This document shows, in pieces, positions 29,319 through 39,800 of a stretch of DNA of 64,000 nucleotides. Position 1 is the first letter of the stretch. Each line of letters starts with the position of its first letter. Location of the stretch: contig JAQCBZ010000006.1 in NCBI GenBank assembly GCA_027621355.1, positions 1 through 64,000 on the forward strand, read 5' to 3'. The position numbers were made by a program, and so were the translations under genes. The notes beneath the pieces were generated by a model, which saw only the letters and a program-made list of their open reading frames with translations, was not told the DNA's origin and ran no database searches. The DNA is from Bacteroidota bacterium (lineage in GTDB: Bacteria; Bacteroidota; Rhodothermia; Balneolales; Balneolaceae).

Positions 29319-30713
29319 TTATGGGCCTACAGGGGCTATATTTGGAGCTGATAGGCGGTAAGATGTATAAGCAGTAAATACGACAAGTAACATGATGCCA
29401 TCAAAACTATAGAATTGCGGGCTTGTAACACTCACTGCTATCGCGCCAATCCATGCGGCGACAATGGTCTTGAGAATAGTACGTTGAAGCCAATCAGACT
29501 CTTTTCTTAGGAAAGAATAACTCTTTTGTACAAGCTTATAGGATATGCCTAAAATCACGATAAGACCTGCAATTCCAAATTTAAACCACAGGTTTATATA
29601 TCCGTTATGGATATACGAGGTAGACTCAACATGTTTTGGCACCAAGAACCAACGATCGTATTCCACGCCTAAGCCATAGCCTGCAATAGGATTGACACTA
29701 ATCATCTCGACAATTGTTTTTGTTTCCCTTGCTCTTTCTATCAGAGAAATATCAAGACCTAAGCTTGAGAATGAAGCTAGCCTCTCTCCCAAACCACCGA
29801 TTACTGTTAGGTATTCTTGACTAAACACGGCAAGCATCAATCCAACAGTTATGAATGTGATCAAAGACACCAGCAAAACTCTGACTCTCTCAAAGCTTGA
29901 CGAAATCAAGAAAACAACCACAAAGGATAACAAACAAGCAACCCAGAACCCGCGACTTTGAGTAATAATGAGTCCTGCGATAAATGCAATAACGGGTAAT
30001 ACACATATCAATCGTTTCCAAAATGATTGGACTGTTGAGCCAAGCGCAAAAAAGAAAACGGCTGCTGTCATCAATACAAATTCACTGGTAGTGGATCGCG
30101 CCTTTTGTGCCTCCCACTCCATGGTCGCGTTTAATATGATCTCCTGATAGTTGTAAAAGTTTTCAATTAAGACTGTGAAAGCAACCAATAGAAGAGCTAT
30201 TAAGATGGATGAACGAAATGATGCATGCTTCATAAACAGCATAAATGCTGGATAAGCAAGCAAAAACATAAAGAACCGCAAATCGTTAAATACAACCTCT
30301 GGTGAAGCACCATTCAATAAGCCAAGGACAGCTCCATATGGAATCAACACAATAAATATCATCATGTAGGCATCAAGAATCGTTCGCCTTGGAAGATCTC
30401 CTTTCAACAAAACCAGTCCAGTTGTAGGAAGTATGAATAGCGAGTATGCACTGAAGAAAGCTAGTTCACCAAGATCTATACCTGTGTCTCCAATCAGATA
30501 AAATCCACTAAGAGCAGTAGCAAGAAAGATACCTATCCAAGATTTGATTCTAAGAAGAAGGGAGATGATGGGTATGAGTCCAAGTACGGCAATCAAGTAT
30601 GGGCTGGCGTAACTCCCTAAAAAAAGCAAACCTGCAAACAGGATGATAATTCCAATGGATACGGCGAACGCAAAAAGCTGAGTTTGATTTACACTAGTAT
30701 CCATGAGAATCAA
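29319..30713 (-). CDS. O-antigen ligase/polymerase family protein
   Basis: Multi-TM; periplasmic loop PIAGYGLGVEYDRW...STSYIHNGYINLWFKFGIAGLI typical of Wzy/WaaL. Confidence 0.85.
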   Translation of the reverse strand: MILMDTSVNQTQLFAFAVSIGIIILFAGLLFLGSYASPYLIAVLGLIPIISLLLRIKSWIGIFLATALSGFYLIGDTGIDLGELAFFSAYSLFILPTTGLVLLKGDLPRRTILDAYMMIFIVLIPYGAVLGLLNGASPEVVFNDLRFFMFLLAYPAFMLFMKHASFRSSILIALLLVAFTVLIENFYNYQEIILNATMEWEAQKARSTTSEFVLMTAAVFFFALGSTVQSFWKRLICVLPVIAFIAGLIITQSRGFWVACLLSFVVVFLISSSFERVRVLLVSLITFITVGLMLAVFSQEYLTVIGGLGERLASFSSLGLDISLIERARETKTIVEMISVNPIAGYGLGVEYDRWFLVPKHVESTSYIHNGYINLWFKFGIAGLIVILGISYKLVQKSYSFLRKESDWLQRTILKTIVAAWIGAIAVSVTSPQFYSFDGIMLLVVFTAYTSYRLSAPNIAPVGP

Positions 30714-30715
30714 GG

Positions 30716-31870
30716 CTACTCTTTGCCTAGAACCTCTTTCCAGTACAAAGAATTCTTAGACAAAAGACTCGAAAAGATGAACGTAGATGAGAGTAAAATC
30801 AAAGCGCTTAGAAATGAAAGAATGGCGATTAAAGAGCGCTTTGGATAGGACTTTCTTTCTGGGGCTATAGGTTCATCAAGCACACTCACAACGGGAAGTG
30901 ATTTAGCTTCTTCTAATTTTGCTTGCTCGTATAATGGAACTATAAATTGTTGGATTGCGGTCTCAATTTCAATCCTCTTCATTAATTCAAAATATTCAAA
31001 ACCTATTTGAGGTACTTCCGTGTAGTTAAGAAGAAAATCAGAAGTGTCAGTGTTAGTGGTAATTTCATTGATTAAATCGTCAGCTAGTCGAGCTTGCACC
31101 TCGGCATTACGTAGAAGAGGGCTATTTTCCTGAACGGTTTCCCCGAAGTATTGCTTTTGTAATTCGGCTTGGAATTTTTCTGCTGTGAGTTCAGCTATAA
31201 GTGTTAGATTCGCTTCAATCTGAGCAGTTAGCTCTAAAACACCATATTTTTGTTGAAAGTCTCTTAACTGCGTTTGGTATCCAAGGAGATCCGCCTCAGA
31301 TTGTAGATACCTAGTCTCAATGAACTCCCTATATAACGTGGCCTCCTTCATCGAGACTTCAGTATTCAGTCGATTAAGGTGGCTGATGTACGCATTCGCC
31401 ATATAGACGGCTGTATCTGGGTTTTCGTCCCAAACTTCAATGACAAAATTCCCCTCAGGAAGAGGTTTAAAACTTGTTCTTTTTGATAGTTCTTCAAAAG
31501 TGTGTTTAACCGGTGTTTTGGAGTCTACATTATCATATCGCAGAATAAGATTGAACTCATCGATAATGGCCTTGTTGACGGTGTAAGATTCTAAAAAGAT
31601 GATGAATTGGTCAGATTCTTCACTACGACCAGATAATAAGCTTGACGCGATACCTGAAAGACCATCCCCACTCGATAGAAGATCTAAGCCAGAAATGGAT
31701 CTCATTTCATTAGGAAGTAAGTTGGCTGTGACCTTGTATTGATTTGGAATTAAGAAGCTCAGTCCTGTAACGCTAGCAGATACAAATAGTGACAAAAAGA
31801 GAATCCATCCGCTCTTTTTGTAAATCGTTTTTAGAAAGTCTCGTGTTGAAAGAGGGGAATAAGTTGACAA
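30716..31870 (-). CDS. Wzz-type chain length determinant protein
   Basis: N-terminal TM, coiled-coil, C-terminal PxxP-TM (VSVLDEPIAPERKSYPKRSLIAILSFLSALILL). Confidence 0.87.
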   Translation of the reverse strand: MSTYSPLSTRDFLKTIYKKSGWILFLSLFVSASVTGLSFLIPNQYKVTANLLPNEMRSISGLDLLSSGDGLSGIASSLLSGRSEESDQFIIFLESYTVNKAIIDEFNLILRYDNVDSKTPVKHTFEELSKRTSFKPLPEGNFVIEVWDENPDTAVYMANAYISHLNRLNTEVSMKEATLYREFIETRYLQSEADLLGYQTQLRDFQQKYGVLELTAQIEANLTLIAELTAEKFQAELQKQYFGETVQENSPLLRNAEVQARLADDLINEITTNTDTSDFLLNYTEVPQIGFEYFELMKRIEIETAIQQFIVPLYEQAKLEEAKSLPVVSVLDEPIAPERKSYPKRSLIAILSFLSALILLSSTFIFSSLLSKNSLYWKEVLGKE

Positions 31871-31882
31871 AGCCCGAACCGT

Positions 31883-33319
31883 TTATCTGTTAAGTAGCAA
31901 AAGAATAGAGTAGATCACTGAAGTCGTAGCAGCTACAATTTGAAAAATGCTATTTCTCTTATCAATATTTAACCTTGTCTCATTAATGTCTGAAACCCGA
32001 CTATCAGCATATGTTTCAAGGGGAATCCTGTCTACGAATATCATATCACCACTCTCAATCGTCGCCTCATTTGCTGAAATCCATTGATAGCTTCCAGCCT
32101 TTATGACAAAGATTCTGCTTGAATCAGCAGCAGGACCTAATCCTCCAGCCTCTTCAATGAATTCTTCCACTGATTTGGATGGAGACCAGGGTAAGAAGCC
32201 ATTATTTACAACTTGGCCCAATAATCGAATTGATTTTGCATCTCGTGGAACAGAAATCTTATCAAGATGTAGCAGCTTCACAGAATCTCTATTTGATGCA
32301 AGGGAAACGTAAACTGTTGGCTCTGTTTCCTTTAACTCTTGGGTTAATAAGATCCTTCCTTCTTCATATTGATCAGAAAGCCGAACAGCAGGCAATACAA
32401 CTCTATTCACCTGTGTTTGGGTAAATCTATTTGGCGTTAAATCGACAGGAACGTCACTTTCCACAGAGGAAAGATTTGAGGGGTCATCCTCTTCTGGAAA
32501 TAAATCCATGTCTTTATCAGTGGCCCTCTCAATCTTAATACCGTTTAGTCTAGCCGAAGTTGTGGGACCACCTGATAGCTGAATTATTTCATTAAGGGTC
32601 GTCTCGCCACTCATGATAGGATAGATACCAGGATTTTTAACCTCACCGGTGATCTCAACATAATGTTGTACGAACTTTTCTACTGTTGGAATAATCACAT
32701 GTTGATTAGGCTCTAAATGGATTTGATAGAGTTCATTAAAAGAGAATCGTTCAGGTGCTTTTTGCTCAGGACTAAACACCATTAAATATTCAGTATCAGC
32801 ATAATCTGTGAGTCCACCCGCCATGCTGAGCAATGTTTCAACCTGGTCAGTATCTATATAGGGCGCACTTAGGGGGGTATTTACAGCCCCAGAGATTGAT
32901 ATTCTAGGCGAACTGAGGTCTAGGGATTTGAGAAAAACGATATCCCCATCCTGAAGTATTGGATTTGCCTCGACCAATCCCCCATAATTGTATGAGTAGA
33001 GATCTGATCTCAGAGTATCCTGCTGTCGTTCTCTGTATATAACAATATTCCTAAGGTTGTACTCCTGCTTCTCAAACCATTCCTCTTTTTTGTTAGAGGT
33101 AGCAACTTTAAATAGTAAATCATCAACCCTTGTCCCTGGTAAGACTAAGTACTTGCCCTTTACAGGAGATGCACCTGTTAAGTGCACTTCAATAGGCATG
33201 ACATTGTTCGTTGACTCAGAACCAAGTAAATCCCTTATCTCTTTATTACCTCCGATTTGCCCCATACAAATTGACACTGGAATTTGCAGCAAGAGCGAGA
33301 ATATGAAAAGCCTTAGCAT
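31883..33319 (-). CDS. SLBB-domain polysaccharide export-associated protein
   Basis: Signal peptide, repeated SLBB-like segments (VEITGEVKNPGIYPIMSGETTLNEIIQLSGGPT; IRLLGQVVNNGFLPWSPSKSVEEFIEEAGG), C-terminal TM. Confidence 0.8.
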   Translation of the reverse strand: MLRLFIFSLLLQIPVSICMGQIGGNKEIRDLLGSESTNNVMPIEVHLTGASPVKGKYLVLPGTRVDDLLFKVATSNKKEEWFEKQEYNLRNIVIYRERQQDTLRSDLYSYNYGGLVEANPILQDGDIVFLKSLDLSSPRISISGAVNTPLSAPYIDTDQVETLLSMAGGLTDYADTEYLMVFSPEQKAPERFSFNELYQIHLEPNQHVIIPTVEKFVQHYVEITGEVKNPGIYPIMSGETTLNEIIQLSGGPTTSARLNGIKIERATDKDMDLFPEEDDPSNLSSVESDVPVDLTPNRFTQTQVNRVVLPAVRLSDQYEEGRILLTQELKETEPTVYVSLASNRDSVKLLHLDKISVPRDAKSIRLLGQVVNNGFLPWSPSKSVEEFIEEAGGLGPAADSSRIFVIKAGSYQWISANEATIESGDMIFVDRIPLETYADSRVSDINETRLNIDKRNSIFQIVAATTSVIYSILLLLNR

Positions 33320-33462
33320 GGAATAAGTGTTTAGAAGCTGTTGGCGTGGGATCTTAAATCTTTAAGCACAAAATATGCATTTTAATGGGATGGACTACAT
33401 ACCTATATCCTGCGACCTCCAAAACGAACGGAACCCACGGTCATTGCGTTAGTAAATTTCAA

Positions 33463-33483
33463 ATTATGACCGGCGGTCATAAT
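33463..33483. promoter_or_regulatory. Palindromic operator candidate upstream of the TetR/efflux operon
   Basis: ATTATGACCG-G-CGGTCATAAT, perfect 10-bp arms, 53 bp before the TetR start; related half-site CGGTCATT at 33438-33445. Confidence 0.75.
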
Positions 33484-33535
33484 CTCGTATCATTGGGTCC
33501 AAAATAGGCTTGTTCCGTACACTTGTTCAACTTGA

Positions 33536-34180
33536 ATGTCCATTAGCACTAAGACTCACCAACGCAAGGAGTCGATTCTCGAATCGGCTACTGAGCTCTT
33601 CGAGACACACTCAATTGAGAGCGTGTCAATGCATCAGATCGCCCAAAATGCTGGCATTTCTAAAGGCGCTCTGTATTTAGAATTTGAAAGCAAAGAGGAC
33701 ATTATTGTGACTATTGCATTGGGTTTCTGTCGGGATCTTAACCAGGTCTTCAGTCATATTCTAACGCACTCACTTACAGGTTTAGAGATGCTACAAACCT
33801 TTGGGCAACAACGTTTAGAGTATGCAAAGGAGAATCCACTCTACTTGCCAAGTTTACATGTGTACCAAAATATTGTTGCAAGAGATGGGGTCGAGGTTAG
33901 TGATACGGTATATGCTTGCAAATCAGAGGTCGATAATGCTTTATCCTTTGTGATTCGGGCCGCTCAAATTGGCATTTCGGACGGTTCTGTTAGAGCCGAC
34001 ATCAAGCCTGAACAATTAGGTCTCATGATTTTTGCTGCATCCAAAGGAATGTTGGACTTATTTCAATCTCCCAAGCAAGAGATGTTCAATCACTCTTTAA
34101 TCCACGATATGACTGCCGAAGAGGCGATGAAACAATTTATGCAAGTCGTCTTGCATGGAATTAAACCGATAGAACCATAA
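33536..34180 (+). CDS. TetR/AcrR family transcriptional regulator
   Basis: N-terminal HTH: RKESILESATELFETHSIESVSMHQIAQNAGISKGALYLEFESKEDI. Confidence 0.94.
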   Translation: MSISTKTHQRKESILESATELFETHSIESVSMHQIAQNAGISKGALYLEFESKEDIIVTIALGFCRDLNQVFSHILTHSLTGLEMLQTFGQQRLEYAKENPLYLPSLHVYQNIVARDGVEVSDTVYACKSEVDNALSFVIRAAQIGISDGSVRADIKPEQLGLMIFAASKGMLDLFQSPKQEMFNHSLIHDMTAEEAMKQFMQVVLHGIKPIEP

Positions 34181-34188
34181 CTGAGGTC

Positions 34189-35736
34189 GTGACCATGGGT
34201 CAAAAAAGTCTAAAATTATTTCAACTCAACCCAATGTTTACACCATCAAAGGTAGTTCATTGCTTGGTACTACTGGCATTCTTGGCATTTGGCCCATTCA
34301 CAGGTGTCCAAGCGCAGAATGGATCTGCTAGCCAGCCTATTTCGACATCCGCAAAGCCCGAAACCCTCACCATGACGCTTGAGCAAGCCATCCAGACGGC
34401 ATTGGCTAGCAACAGAGAGATTCGTAAAGCGGCTCTGGGAGTCAAAGATGGAGATGCACAGGTACTCAGTGCCTGGGCAGAGGTACTTCCAGATGTGAGT
34501 GCCAGTGCAAACTACACGCGTAACATTGAAATACCTGTCAATTTCATCCCTGCCCAAGTATTTGACCCTTCGGCGCCTGCTGGAGAATTGGTCCCAGTAC
34601 AGTTTGGGACCGATAATAATTGGCAAGGTGGCCTTACGGTATCTCAAAATATTTTCAAGGGGCAAGCAATCATTGGCCTTAGTACCTCACGATTGTACAA
34701 ACTAGCACAGTCCCAAAATTTTATACTCACATCACAGCAAATGATCACACAAACACGCCAAGCGTATCATCAAGCGCTGCTTGCCAAAGAGCGTGTGGAG
34801 CTTTTGGAAGCGTCGTTAGCAAGACTTGAGCGTGTGCTAGAAGAGACGAAGGTGCGCCGGGATGCTGGGTTGATCGATGATTACAGTGTGCTCCAAATTG
34901 AAGTGCAACTGGCGAATCAACGCCCCTCTTTGATTGAGGCACAGAATGAGTACAAGCAATCTCTTAGAGGATTAGTACAAATTCTTGGTCTACCCGTGGG
35001 TAGCCTGTTCGATGTCGTGGGAGATTTGACATCTTTTGTGATTTCGACAACGAATCAACCAAGCCCAACCAATGAACACTTGGGTCGTATTGATCAAGCT
35101 AATGGACACTCGGCTCAATCATTATTGAGACCACAAGATGTGGTCGATCAACGGGCAGACATCCAGTTTTTAGAGAGCCAAGTGGCACTGCGACAAAAAC
35201 AACTTCTTGCCACCAAGAGTGAATACCTCCCATCGATTAGTGCCGTCTACAATCTGCAATGGTCATCTGCTCAACCAGGAACGCCCGTAGTTTTTGAGAA
35301 TGCCATTCGCTTTCAGACCGTTGGATTAGCGGTATCATTACCCATTTTTCAAGGCTCACAGCGCATAGCTAATGTCTCCAGAGCATCGATTGAGTTACAA
35401 ACGTTTGAGACTGATCTAGAGCAAGCCGAAGTCTCAGCAGCCCAGGAAATTGCCACGCTTCAGGACGAATTTACTCGACTGTTCTTGAGCTATGAGGCAC
35501 GTCAAATGGCCTTGGAGCAAGCTCGGGAGGGCTTTGATCGTGCGAAACTACGACTCGATTCAGGCAATGGATCCCAACTGGAGCTCACTGAGGCTGAATT
35601 GCAACTTCAGCAAGCTGAGTTCAATGTTGTTCAGCTGGCCCATGATTATCTCAATGCCAAAGCGTCTTTTGATTATGCCATTGGCAGTGTCCCATTCACC
35701 GAAACACTTTCGATTCAGACCTCTCTAAATCCATAA
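34189..35736 (+). CDS. TolC family outer membrane efflux protein
   Basis: OEP-type repeats; ETLTMTLEQAIQTALASNREIRKAALGVKDGDAQVLSAWAEVLPDVSASANYTRN. Confidence 0.9.
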   Translation: MTMGQKSLKLFQLNPMFTPSKVVHCLVLLAFLAFGPFTGVQAQNGSASQPISTSAKPETLTMTLEQAIQTALASNREIRKAALGVKDGDAQVLSAWAEVLPDVSASANYTRNIEIPVNFIPAQVFDPSAPAGELVPVQFGTDNNWQGGLTVSQNIFKGQAIIGLSTSRLYKLAQSQNFILTSQQMITQTRQAYHQALLAKERVELLEASLARLERVLEETKVRRDAGLIDDYSVLQIEVQLANQRPSLIEAQNEYKQSLRGLVQILGLPVGSLFDVVGDLTSFVISTTNQPSPTNEHLGRIDQANGHSAQSLLRPQDVVDQRADIQFLESQVALRQKQLLATKSEYLPSISAVYNLQWSSAQPGTPVVFENAIRFQTVGLAVSLPIFQGSQRIANVSRASIELQTFETDLEQAEVSAAQEIATLQDEFTRLFLSYEARQMALEQAREGFDRAKLRLDSGNGSQLELTEAELQLQQAEFNVVQLAHDYLNAKASFDYAIGSVPFTETLSIQTSLNP

Positions 35737-35740
35737 TTCT

Positions 35741-36859
35741 ATGAAACGCATTTCTATCTTACCCTTTCTTTTCCTTTGCACGCTTCTATTCACTCAATGT
35801 GGAGCCCCCGAAGTGATGGAGGCCCCAGAAGAGCTCGTTCGACGGGTGACTGTCGATACCGAAATCCTACAACCTGAATTATTTCGAAGTTATCTCAAAC
35901 AAGTGGGAACCGTGACGTCAGACAAAGACGCCATTTTGTCGGCTGAGGTGCAAGGCCGACTTCTTCGTTACACAGTCTCAAAGGGAGAGCGTGTTCAAGA
36001 AGGTCAGATGATTGCTAAGATTGATGATGCCACACTCAAGCAAGAGGTACGTCGAATGGAAGCGATGGTGCGTCAGTCTAAGCTTCAATATGATCGTCAA
36101 AAAGAACTTTTTGAGAAGGGGGTAGGGTCTCAGAGTGATCTTGATAATGCCGAGTTAGCTTATGAACAACAGGATGCTGCATTGGCATCTCTTCGAGTGT
36201 CCCTCAATCACACGGAATTGAAAGCACCTTTTAGTGGAACTCTAGAGCAAACCTATGCTGATCCAGGGGAGCTTCTTTCGCCTGGGACACCCATTGCTCG
36301 AGTGGTGAATACGACCGAGCTCTATGTGACGGTTGGCATTCCCTCTCGCTATGTTGGGATTTTAGAAAAGGGAGACCCCGTTAGACTCCAATTCAACCAA
36401 CGTGAGGACTTGCAAGTCGAGGGTCGTATCCAGTTTGTAGGTGCCACAATCGACCCACAGTCGCGCAGTTTTGAAGTAGAAGTAAGATTCCCGAATCCAA
36501 ATGAGATTATCAAAATTGATATGGTTGCTGACGTGGAGGTTGTCCTTGACGACATGCCCAACTCAATTGTCGTTGGTGAAGAGTTTGTGTTTAGTAAGCA
36601 AGGCCGCATAGTGGCGTACATCGTTGCGGAAGACGCACAGGGCAATCCAATCTCTCGAGAAATAGAGATTGACCATGGGCCCGTCTACAAAAGCCAAACG
36701 GTGATATTATCTGGTTTGAATCCTGGAGACCAGTTCATCACCAATGGATCGTCTTATCTCCAAGATGGCACACGGTTACAGATTCGAACGTCCACGACGC
36801 CCTCCAATGGTTCAGGACCGGCTGCTGCTGAGGCCACACTCTCAGAGACGCTAAACTGA
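35741..36859 (+). CDS. RND efflux periplasmic adaptor subunit
   Basis: Lipoprotein-like N-terminus (LLFTQCGAPE); GRLLRYTVSKGERVQEGQMIAKIDD; LKAPFSGTLEQTYADPGELLSPGTPIARV. Confidence 0.93.
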   Translation: MKRISILPFLFLCTLLFTQCGAPEVMEAPEELVRRVTVDTEILQPELFRSYLKQVGTVTSDKDAILSAEVQGRLLRYTVSKGERVQEGQMIAKIDDATLKQEVRRMEAMVRQSKLQYDRQKELFEKGVGSQSDLDNAELAYEQQDAALASLRVSLNHTELKAPFSGTLEQTYADPGELLSPGTPIARVVNTTELYVTVGIPSRYVGILEKGDPVRLQFNQREDLQVEGRIQFVGATIDPQSRSFEVEVRFPNPNEIIKIDMVADVEVVLDDMPNSIVVGEEFVFSKQGRIVAYIVAEDAQGNPISREIEIDHGPVYKSQTVILSGLNPGDQFITNGSSYLQDGTRLQIRTSTTPSNGSGPAAAEATLSETLN

Positions 36860-36898
36860 TGATACTGAATTGAACAAAATGAGCTTGCACGCACACCC

Positions 36899-39800
36899 AT
36901 GCCTACCAAATCCATGAACACCCAATCATCTCCTCAAAATCCATCTGAATTTCAAGGCCGTGAATTTCCGCTGACCAATCTGTCGCTTAAGAATCCCATT
37001 AGTGTCTTGGTCCTGTGTGTCATTTTTGTCATTGGAGGATTATCGTCCTATTTATCGCTCCCCAAAGAGGCACAGCCAGATATCACTATTCCCAATATTG
37101 TGGTTCGAGCAGCCTATCCTGGTGTGGCACCTGAGGATGTTGAGACCTTGGTTACCAACGTGCTAGAAGATGAATTAGCTAATATTTCCGAAATCAAGGA
37201 AATGACGTCCACGTCTGCAGAGGGCTATTCTAGCATTCTTTTGGAATTTAATTCGGATGTCAACATCGATGAGGCCTTACTCAAGGTGCGTGAAAAGGTG
37301 GACCTTGCAAAGTCGGAACTACCCGGCGACGTGGAGGAACCTGTGGTAGATGAGATTAACCGGTCTCAGTTCCCCATTATGCAGGTCAATATATCGGGTG
37401 AATATGGACTTGACGAGCTAAAAAAAGTTGCTGAGGATCTCCAAGATGAGATTGAGGCCCTGCCGCAGGTTCTAGAGGTTAACCTTGCCGGTGGTCTAGA
37501 AAATGAAGTGAAAGTGGATGTCGACTTGACCAAACTTCGCTACTATAATCTTGCCTTCGATGATATCACTAAAGCTATCGGAAATGAGAATGTGACGATT
37601 CCGGGGGGCTCAATCGATGTGGGAACCAAAAAATACCTGCTTCGTGTGCCTGGTGAATATGAGGACCCTCAAGAGCTAGAAGACATTGTCCTTACGACGT
37701 ACAACGAGAGGTCGATCTATATCAGAGATGTGGCGACGGTTCGGTTTGCGCCAAAAGATAGAGAATCATATTCCTTTCTAGATCAGGCACCTGTGATCAC
37801 CCTCTCTGTGGTGAAGCGAACTGGAGAAAATATTATTGAGGCCTCGGAACGCGTCAAAAAAATTCTCGAAGATAACGAGGCGATGGTTCCTCCAACCACG
37901 ACTTTCAAAATCACCTCCGATATGAGTACGGAGATCCGAAAAATGGTCTCGAGTTTGGAGAATAACATTATATCGGGGTTGATCTTGGTGATCGCCGTAC
38001 TGCTGTTTTTCATGGGTGTGCGCAACGCCACGTTTGTTGGAGTGGCGATTCCATTTTCGATGTTTATCACCTTCTTAGCGCTCACAGCGCTGGGTATTAC
38101 GCTCAACATGATTGTATTGTTTTCATTGATTCTCGCATTAGGAATGTTGGTGGATAATGCCATTGTGGTAGTCGAGAATATTTACCGATACCTTGAGGAA
38201 GGGTATTCCAATATTGAAGCAGCGAAAAAGGGGACTGGAGAGGTTGCGATCCCGATTATTTCAGGAACAACCACAACGCTTGCTGCTTTTACCCCACTGG
38301 CTTTTTGGCCAGGGATTGTTGGGGAGTACATGTCCTATCTGCCTAAGACACTGATCATCACGCTCGCAGCCTCATTATTTATAGGCCTTGTGATCAATCC
38401 TGTGTTGTGTGCTTTATTTATGCGAGTCCCAAATCAGGAAGAGGAAGCGACAACGTCCAAGATCTCGAAAACGGGTCGTCGAATCCTCCTTGGAGTAGGC
38501 GTGTTTGTGGTAGGCTTTTTACTCATCCAAAACCCCGTGACCTGGTCTATGTTGTTGACCATAGCGGGTGCCATTTATCTTCTCCACCGCTATGCACTGA
38601 CCAAAGTAGCAGCCTGGTGGCAAAACAAAGGGATGTTGGCGAGTATCGCTCGTTATGAACGCTCGTTGGGCTGGGCTCTCAAACATCAATGGATTGTCTT
38701 ATTGACTGCCGTTGGCGTCTTTTTGTCGAGTTTTGTGATGTTTGGTCTCTCATTGGGTGTATTTCAAACGACAAAAGTGGAATTTTTCCCTGAGGATATC
38801 CCACCCGCTCGACTGTACGCTCAAATTTCCACCCCTGCAGGAACGAACGTTGAAACAACTCGAGACTTTATTGAATCGCTCGAACAGCGATCACGTCAAA
38901 TTCCAGAGATTAGCGATGTAGAAACCATTGTTGCCACCGCTGGAGCTCCGATCTCCTCGGGCAGGGATAATAGCGGACAGACTCAGAACAAAGGGACAAT
39001 CGTATTGAATTTTGTCGATTATGAGCAACGCGAAGGCTCCACATTTGATGCGATGGAAAATCTTCGAAAATCCTTACCTGAGGATCTTGCAGGTGCAGAA
39101 GTTGTCATAGAAAAGCCACAAGATGGACCACCTACTGGCAAGCCCATTAATTTGGAGCTCATTGGGGATGATATGCAGCAACTCATGGAGATTTCTGAGT
39201 CTTTGAAACGTCAACTCGAAAACTCCCCATTGTATGCTCAACTAGAAGGGTTGGATACAGACCTACCTGAATCAAGACCTGAACTTCGCATCGATGTTGA
39301 TCGTGAGCGTGCGGCGCTGTTTGGTCTAAACACGCAGGAGATTGGTTCGACCATTCGCTCTGCCATAAATGGGGTTGAGGCATCGAGCTATCGAGATGGT
39401 GTGGATGAGTATGATATCACCGTCCGGCTCAACCCTGAAAGTCGTGAGAATCTTTCTGCCCTAAGCACATTAACGGTGCTTACCGAGGGGGGGCAGCAAA
39501 TCCCACTCTCCGAAGTTGTTTCATTATCCACGCAAGAGGGTTATGGTGGGATCACACATAAAGACCAACAACGTGTTGTTACCCTATCATCTGATGTGAG
39601 TAGCGCTTCAAACCCCAATCAGGTTCTAGGACAGGTTCAAGCCGAATTAGCCAACACCCTTGCAAACCTCCCCCAAGGCGTGCGGTACGAGTGGACGGGT
39701 GAGCAGGAAGAACAGGCAGATGCCATCGCCTTCCTGAGTAATGCCTTTTTAATCGCCTTATTCCTTATTGCATTCATCTTGATCTCTCAGTTTAATTCTG

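Noticed and set aside
24565-33319. Glycan cluster considered as prophage or defence island
   Set aside because: All genes fit polysaccharide synthesis; no integrase, transposase, toxin-antitoxin, nuclease or phage structural gene seen.
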